Both the position numbers and the translations under genes were made by a program. Source: Streptococcus pyogenes (GTDB taxonomy: Bacteria; Bacillota; Bacilli; Lactobacillales; Streptococcaceae). From it: a stretch of 64,000 nucleotides of DNA. The notes beneath the pieces are model-generated. The model saw only the letters and a list, made by a program, of their open reading frames with translations. It was not told where the DNA came from and did no database searches. The stretch spans positions 310,001 to 374,000 of the forward strand of contig NZ_LN831034.1 of the NCBI RefSeq assembly GCF_002055535.1, read 5' to 3'. Shown here piece after piece: positions 59,518 through 64,000 of this stretch. Within the stretch, counting starts at the first letter, position 1. Each line of letters begins with the position of its first letter.

Positions 59518-59768
59518 TGGGAAGGCCATTGTTGACCGATGATATCATCGAAAAAGCGAGACGAATGGAAACATTTGAGCCAGATGATGCTGTAAACTTT
59601 GACACAAAAGTAATGACGCTACCAGAAAAAGATGATAAAGCACGCATTTATAAAAGTCGTCGGATTGAAAATGCCAAACGCAGCCAATTGCAATCTAAAT
59701 TAAATGTGATTTTGATAGCTGTTATGCTGTTAATTGCCATCTTGGTATATGCTATCTTTTATCTTTAA
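59517..59768 (+). CDS. macP: MacP-like PBP activator
   Basis: An 83-residue protein with a cytosolic N-terminal tail (MGRPLLTDDIIEKARRMETF) and one C-terminal membrane helix (VILIAVMLLIAILVYAIFYL). It matches pneumococcal MacP, a substrate of the kinase StkP that activates the class A penicillin-binding protein PBP2a at midcell. ATG 59517 is 9 nt from GGAGG. The GTG at 59514 is too close to be preferred. Confidence 0.87.
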   Translation: MGRPLLTDDIIEKARRMETFEPDDAVNFDTKVMTLPEKDDKARIYKSRRIENAKRSQLQSKLNVILIAVMLLIAILVYAIFYL

Positions 59769-59787
59769 AAAAACGTAAGGAAATGAT

Positions 59788-60483
59788 ATGAAAATAGGAA
59801 TTATTGCTGCTATGGAGGAGGAGTTGTCCCTGCTCTTAGCAAATCTTTTGGATGCTCAAGAACATCAGGTGCTTTCAAAAACTTACTATACGGGTCGTTT
59901 TGGCAAGCATGAGCTCATTTTGGTACAGTCGGGTGTTGGAAAAGTGATGTCTGCTATGACAGTTGCGATCTTGGTTGAGCATTTCAAAGCCCAAGCTATT
60001 ATCAATACAGGATCAGCAGGGGCAGTCGCTTCACATTTAGCGATCGGAGATGTGGTGGTTGCAGATCGGTTAGTGTATCATGATGTGGATGCTACTGCAT
60101 TTGGTTATGCTTATGGTCAAATGGCTGGTCAACCATTATACTATGATTGTGATCCACAGTTTGTGGCTATCTTCAAACAAGTCCTAAAACACGAAAAGAC
60201 AAATGGCCAAGTTGGTTTGATTGCAACAGGAGACAGTTTTGTTGCTGGTCAGGACAAGATTGACCAGATCAAAACAGCTTTTAGCGACGTGTTAGCAGTA
60301 GAAATGGAAGGCGCAGCTATTGCTCAAGCAGCACATACTGCAGGGAAACCCTTCATCGTTGTTCGTGCGATGAGTGATACCGCAGCGCATGATGCCAATA
60401 TTACTTTTGATCAATTTATTATAGAAGCTGGCAAGCGTTCGGCCCAGACATTAATGACATTTTTAGAAAACTTACCTGTTTAA
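59788..60483 (+). CDS. mtnN: 5'-methylthioadenosine / S-adenosylhomocysteine nucleosidase
   Basis: A 231-residue nucleosidase (Pfs) that cleaves MTA and SAH and generates S-ribosylhomocysteine, the precursor of AI-2. Motifs: IGIIAAMEEELSLLL (3-17), NTGSAGAV (about 73-80), AVEMEGAAIAQAA (about 170-182) and VRAMSDTA (catalytic Asp, about 192-199). GTAAGGAAATG precedes it. Confidence 0.96.
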   Translation: MKIGIIAAMEEELSLLLANLLDAQEHQVLSKTYYTGRFGKHELILVQSGVGKVMSAMTVAILVEHFKAQAIINTGSAGAVASHLAIGDVVVADRLVYHDVDATAFGYAYGQMAGQPLYYDCDPQFVAIFKQVLKHEKTNGQVGLIATGDSFVAGQDKIDQIKTAFSDVLAVEMEGAAIAQAAHTAGKPFIVVRAMSDTAAHDANITFDQFIIEAGKRSAQTLMTFLENLPV

Positions 60484-60633
60484 CTCACTTTATCGTGAGA
60501 CAATTAGCTGGATAATCTCTATTTTAGGAGTCTGGTCACTTCTTGTTTTGAAACCTAAAAATAAGAATTGCAATCACTTGACCAAACGCTATAATGGGTT
60601 AAGTAACGATAGATTACTAAAAGGAGTCTAAAA

Positions 60634-60975
60634 ATGACACTAAAAAAACACTATTATCTTCTCAGCCTGCTAGCTCTTGTAACGGTTGGTGCTGCCTTTA
60701 ACACAAGCCAGAGTGTCAGTGCACAAGTTTATAGCAATGAAGGGTATCACCAGCATTTGACTGATGAAAAATCACACCTGCAATATAGTAAAGACAACGC
60801 ACAACTTCAATTGAGAAATATCCTTGACGGCTACCAAAATGACCTAGGGAGACACTACTCTAGCTATTATTACTACAACCTAAGAACCGTTATGGGACTA
60901 TCAAGTGAGCAAGACATTGAAAAACACTATGAAGAGCTTAAGAACAAGTTACATGATATGTACAATCATTATTAA
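60634..60975 (+). CDS. Small secreted protein (113 aa), paralogue of the 51191 gene
   Basis: A 113-residue protein with a signal peptide (LLSLLALVTVGAAFNTSQSVSA). The mature part contains AQLQLRNILDGYQNDLGRHY, YYYYNLRTVMGLSSEQDIEK and a terminal helix. It aligns by eye with the 51191-51511 product: LQxRNxL, then a Tyr-rich turn, then DI/DE and an acidic helix. Function unknown, probably a GAS-specific secreted family. AAAGGAG precedes the ATG, and a TATAAT at about 60590 is probably its -10. Confidence 0.78.
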   Translation: MTLKKHYYLLSLLALVTVGAAFNTSQSVSAQVYSNEGYHQHLTDEKSHLQYSKDNAQLQLRNILDGYQNDLGRHYSSYYYYNLRTVMGLSSEQDIEKHYEELKNKLHDMYNHY

Positions 60976-61006
60976 GTCAAAGGCTTAAAAATGGCGACTA
61001 GCCCCT

Positions 61007-61060
61007 CAAAAAAAGAGGCCACACTCATTTAAATTTAAATGAGTGTGGCCTCTTTTTTTG
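61007..61060. terminator. Bidirectional terminator, perfect 54-nt palindrome
   Basis: Twenty-seven complementary pairs centred at 61033/61034, with A and T runs at the ends. It separates the small secreted-protein gene from convergent mtsR. Confidence 0.92.
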
Positions 61061-61075
61061 AGGAGACGCAAGGGG

Positions 61076-61723
61076 TTAAAGGGCTGTGACATAAAGTTGC
61101 TTAGCAATATTTTCAGGGATGACAAGTTCCTTGTCGCCATAACAAATCGTATAGGTTTTTGCAAAGGTATCAATTTGAGTTAAGGTTAGCTCGGTATTGA
61201 TATTGAGGTGATGTGCTTCTAGATACTGGATTAAATCAAAGTGGTCGTGGATTCTGCTTAGACGAAACCGTCCCAACTCCGTGATGGTGTTGAGAGTTGT
61301 AGTGTTCATTTCGACAAGAGGCTGACCATAGCGAGGAATAGTCCCTCCGTGTGGGCAGAAATCTGGAAAATCAAGGATCTTGTCTAAACGGTCGATAAAG
61401 GAGTCTGAGACAGTGTGCTCTAAGACTTCAGCTTCTTGGTGCACTTCTTGGGTATTATAGCCCAGCTGATGAATCAAAAATACCTCAATCAAGCGGTGTT
61501 TGCGGTAGAGGTTAGCAACAAGAGCATAGCCTTTGTCTTTTAGCAAATAGCCTTTTGCTTTATCTTTGACAATCCAGCCTTGTGAAATCATTTTTTTAAT
61601 CATCTCTGAAACGGCAGGTGCCGAAACGTGCATCTTTTCTGCAACCATTTTATTTGTAATCTTGGGTTCTTGTTCTCCAATTTCATAAATACATTTCAAG
61701 TAATCTTCTTTATTAGGCGTCAT
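61076..61723 (-). CDS. mtsR: Metalloregulator MtsR (DtxR family)
   Basis: A 215-residue DtxR/MntR-type repressor: N-terminal winged helix (TPNKEDYLKCIYEIG, VSAPAVSEMIKKM, about 2-65), dimer and metal domain (HQEAEVLEHTVSD, with His and Glu ligands; FCPHGG) and a C-terminal FeoA/SH3-like domain. With Mn or Fe it represses mtsABC and other metal genes in GAS. It is transcribed divergently from mtsA, 145 nt apart. Confidence 0.95.
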   Translation of the reverse strand: MTPNKEDYLKCIYEIGEQEPKITNKMVAEKMHVSAPAVSEMIKKMISQGWIVKDKAKGYLLKDKGYALVANLYRKHRLIEVFLIHQLGYNTQEVHQEAEVLEHTVSDSFIDRLDKILDFPDFCPHGGTIPRYGQPLVEMNTTTLNTITELGRFRLSRIHDHFDLIQYLEAHHLNINTELTLTQIDTFAKTYTICYGDKELVIPENIAKQLYVTAL

Positions 61724-61782
61724 ATCGTTTGGCCTTTCTCTTATTTATAATGATTATTATATCAGAATTTTTAGGAAAAAGC

Positions 61783-61837
61783 TTGACAAAAAGCCTAAAA
61801 GAGGATATCCTTATAGCATAATTAACTAAACTTAATT
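61783..61837 (+). promoter_or_regulatory. mtsABC promoter and MtsR operator
   Basis: -35 TTGACA (61783-61788) with a 17-bp spacer to TATCCT (61806-61811). The AATTAACTAAACTTAATT inverted repeat (61820-61837) just downstream is of the SloR/ScaR/MtsR type, an AATTAA/TTAATT dyad. Metal-loaded MtsR bound there would block transcription. Confidence 0.75.
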
Positions 61838-61868
61838 AAATAAATAATATATCCTAAGGAGAGAAATG

Positions 61869-62801
61869 ATGGGAAAGAGAATGAGCCTCATTTTGGGTGC
61901 TTTTTTATCTGTTTTTCTTTTAGTAGCTTGTTCGTCAACTGGCACTAAAACTGCTAAGAGTGATAAATTAAAAGTCGTGGCAACCAATTCAATTATTGCC
62001 GACATGACAAAAGCTATTGCTGGTGATAAAATCGATCTGCACAGCATTGTGCCAATCGGTCAAGACCCTCATGAGTACGAACCATTACCAGAAGATGTTG
62101 AAAAAACAAGTAATGCTGATGTGATTTTCTATAATGGTATCAATCTAGAAGATGGCGGGCAAGCTTGGTTCACCAAACTAGTGAAAAATGCTCAAAAAAC
62201 GAAAAACAAAGATTACTTTGCCGTGTCTGATGGCATTGATGTGATTTACTTGGAAGGTGCAAGCGAAAAAGGAAAAGAAGATCCACATGCTTGGTTAAAT
62301 CTCGAAAACGGAATCATTTATTCAAAAAACATTGCCAAACAATTGATTGCAAAGGATCCTAAAAACAAAGAAACTTATGAAAAGAACCTAAAAGCTTATG
62401 TGGCTAAATTGGAAAAACTAGACAAAGAAGCCAAATCAAAATTTGATGCTATTGCAGAAAATAAAAAATTGATTGTGACTAGTGAAGGCTGCTTCAAGTA
62501 CTTTTCAAAAGCTTACGGTGTCCCATCTGCTTATATCTGGGAAATTAACACCGAAGAAGAAGGAACACCAGATCAAATTTCATCATTGATTGAAAAACTA
62601 AAAGTCATCAAGCCATCTGCGCTTTTTGTAGAGTCAAGTGTCGATAGACGCCCTATGGAAACTGTTTCTAAAGATAGTGGTATTCCTATTTATTCTGAGA
62701 TCTTTACAGATTCAATTGCTAAAAAAGGTAAACCTGGCGATAGTTATTATGCTATGATGAAATGGAACCTTGACAAAATTTCTGAAGGTCTAGCAAAATA
62801 A
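61869..62801 (+). CDS. mtsA: Metal-binding lipoprotein MtsA
   Basis: A 310-residue cluster-IX (PsaA/LraI) substrate-binding lipoprotein with lipobox LVAC (about 17-20). Metal ligands are visible: the His in GQDPHEYEP (about 62-70), the His in [11 protein letters not shown], a Glu in SEGCFKYFS and an Asp in EIFTDS. It binds Mn, Fe and Zn and feeds the MtsBC transporter. AAGGAG at 61856-61861 favours the ATG at 61869 over 61866. Confidence 0.96.
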   Translation: MGKRMSLILGAFLSVFLLVACSSTGTKTAKSDKLKVVATNSIIADMTKAIAGDKIDLHSIVPIGQDPHEYEPLPEDVEKTSNADVIFYNGINLEDGGQAWFTKLVKNAQKTKNKDYFAVSDGIDVIYLEGASEKGKEDPHAWLNLENGIIYSKNIAKQLIAKDPKNKETYEKNLKAYVAKLEKLDKEAKSKFDAIAENKKLIVTSEGCFKYFSKAYGVPSAYIWEINTEEEGTPDQISSLIEKLKVIKPSALFVESSVDRRPMETVSKDSGIPIYSEIFTDSIAKKGKPGDSYYAMMKWNLDKISEGLAK

Positions 62802-62810
62802 GATAACAAT

Positions 62811-62845
62811 AAAGCACAGCGATTTTAGTGTTGTGCTTTGTTTTA
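62811..62845 (+). terminator. Imperfect terminator between mtsA and mtsB
   Basis: Stem AAAGCACA / TGTGCTTT followed by GTTTTATTT. It probably gives partial termination, so that mtsA exceeds mtsBC. Confidence 0.55.
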
Positions 62846-62864
62846 TTTATGTAAAGGAGACAAA

Positions 62865-63590
62865 ATGATTACAACTAACAATCTTTGTGTGACCTACGAT
62901 GGCAACAGTAATGCTTTAGAAGCGATTAATGTGACAATTGAAGGTCCTTCTATCGTTGGTATTATTGGTCCTAATGGAGCTGGAAAATCAACCTTTATGA
63001 AAGCTATCTTAAATCTTATTGATTATCAAGGTCACGTAACGGTTGATGGCAAAGATGGTCGTAAGCTTGGGCATACAGTAGCTTACGTAGAACAACGAAG
63101 CATGATTGACTATAATTTTCCTATTACTGTTAAAGAATGTGTTGCGCTAGGGACTTATAGTAAATTAGGCCTTTTTCGCCGAGTAGGAAAAAAACAATTT
63201 GAGCAGGTTGATAAGGTTCTCAAACAAGTTGGTTTAGAAGACTTTGGCCATCGACCGATAAAATCCTTATCTGGTGGTCAGTTTCAGCGGATGTTGGTTG
63301 CGCGTTGCTTGATTCAAGAATCAGACTATATTTTCTTAGATGAACCGTTTGTTGGCATTGACTCGGTCAGCGAAAAAATCATTGTAGATCTTTTGAAAGA
63401 GCTCAAAATGGCTGGCAAAACGATTTTAATTGTACATCATGATTTGAGCAAAGTAGAGCATTATTTTGACAAACTCATGATTTTAAATAAACATTTGGTG
63501 GCTTATGGCAACGTTTGTGAGGTATTTACTGTTGATACCTTGTCAAAAGCTTATGGCAATCATTTGATTTTAGGAAAGGAGATGGTGTAA
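62865..63590 (+). CDS. mtsB: Metal ABC transporter ATPase MtsB
   Basis: A 241-residue ABC ATPase with Walker A GPNGAGKST (about 34-42), signature LSGGQFQR, Walker B YIFLDEP and HHDLS. It energises MtsC. ATG 62865 is set by AAAGGAG. An earlier in-frame start at 62838 lies in the terminator region. Confidence 0.95.
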   Translation: MITTNNLCVTYDGNSNALEAINVTIEGPSIVGIIGPNGAGKSTFMKAILNLIDYQGHVTVDGKDGRKLGHTVAYVEQRSMIDYNFPITVKECVALGTYSKLGLFRRVGKKQFEQVDKVLKQVGLEDFGHRPIKSLSGGQFQRMLVARCLIQESDYIFLDEPFVGIDSVSEKIIVDLLKELKMAGKTILIVHHDLSKVEHYFDKLMILNKHLVAYGNVCEVFTVDTLSKAYGNHLILGKEMV

Positions 63591-64000
63591 ATGTCTATGA
63601 AATTTTTTGAGGGCTTGATGTCATACCACTTTTTACAAAATGCACTGATAACGGCTGTAGTCATTGGTATCGTCTCAGGTGCTGTAGGGTGTTTTATTAT
63701 CCTTAGGTCAATGTCTCTTATGGGTGATGCCATCTCACACGCTGTTTTACCAGGGGTTGCTTTGTCATTTATTTTAGGAGTCAATTTTTTTATTGGAGCG
63801 ATTATTTTTGGGTTATTAGCTTCTGTTATTATTACTTATATCAAGGAAAACTCTGTCATTAAAGGAGATACGGCTATTGGTATCACCTTTAGCTCTTTTT
63901 TGGCACTGGGAGTCATCTTGATAGGGGTAGCCAATAGTTCGACGGACTTATTTCATATTTTGTTTGGGAATATTTTAGCTGTGCAAGATAGCGATAAGTG
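63591..64000 (+). CDS. mtsC: Metal ABC transporter permease MtsC (partial)
   Basis: The first 136 residues of a cluster-IX (ZnuB/TroC-type) permease, cut by the window end. MSMKFFEGLMSYHFLQNALI starts it. The conserved LRSMSLMGDAISHAVLPGVA and several membrane helices follow. ATG 63591 directly follows the mtsB stop, and AAGGAG lies 9 nt upstream. Confidence 0.94.
   Translation, partial: MSMKFFEGLMSYHFLQNALITAVVIGIVSGAVGCFIILRSMSLMGDAISHAVLPGVALSFILGVNFFIGAIIFGLLASVIITYIKENSVIKGDTAIGITFSSFLALGVILIGVANSSTDLFHILFGNILAVQDSDK

Noticed and set aside
61007-61060. The 54-nt perfect palindrome as an operator or recombination site
   Set aside because: It has A and T runs at both ends and lies between convergent genes, so a bidirectional terminator explains it fully.

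Overview
The window is a 64 kb piece of a low-GC Firmicute chromosome. Gene content identifies it as Streptococcus pyogenes (group A Streptococcus, GAS): the IL-8 protease SpyCEP (ScpC/PrtS), the C3-like ADP-ribosyltransferase SpyA, superantigen SpeJ, the mts metal transporter with its regulator MtsR, the fhu ferrichrome operon, and streptococcal housekeeping blocks such as scpA-scpB and tmk-holB-yabA-rsmI. Species assignment rests on recognition of these proteins, not on a database search. No rRNA, tRNA, CRISPR array, insertion sequence or prophage is visible.

Region by region. 1-16.9 kb is housekeeping on the + strand: a TrmH-type RNA methylase, an HD protein, a BAX-inhibitor-like protein, murI, a fused RdgB NTPase, a phosphoesterase, CbpB, a catalytically dead XerD-like protein, scpA-scpB-rluB-yidD, trmL, an FMN riboswitch with ribU, a PAP2 phosphatase, ytqA-ytqB, a CorC-like transporter, pflA, ppaC and a DUF1803 protein. 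16.9-22.4 kb is on the - strand: the fhu operon and murE. 22.5-34.2 kb holds a MurJ-like flippase, upp, clpP with a CtsR operator, ylbG, tmk-holB, a decayed ricT pseudogene, yabA, rsmI, cutC, an ArsC/Spx-like reductase, exoA and lctO. 34.5-39.4 kb is SpyCEP. 40-47.3 kb holds a DUF1275 protein, metG and the second class I ribonucleotide reductase operon (nrdF-nrdI-nrdE) behind tandem NrdR boxes. 47.5-53.4 kb is a virulence or accessory cluster of secreted proteins (spyA, several secreted proteins of unknown function, speJ) with AT-rich, gene-poor spacers and a duplicated gene pair. 53.7-60.5 kb holds a DUF2829 protein, two oxidoreductases, a CcpA-type-site-controlled organophosphate transporter, glmU, nudF, macP and mtnN. 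60.6-64 kb holds a small secreted protein and mtsR / mtsABC, with mtsC cut by the window edge.

How it fits together. Metal supply (fhu, mtsABC under MtsR), carbon control (cre-like sites at lctO, pflA and the organophosphate transporter), stress control (CtsR at clpP) and dNTP supply (NrdR at nrdFIE) are all readable from operator sequences. The most notable protein-level observation is that the NrdF here has lost three metal-ligand carboxylates (V116, P176, K210), the signature of the metal-free DOPA-radical class Ie enzyme. Other points worth a second look are a terminated short RNA in front of trmL, four genes whose promoters predict leaderless mRNAs, a chromosomal DUF2829 (Tad2-family) gene, and two secreted-protein paralogues with near-identical ends and diverged centres bracketing speJ.
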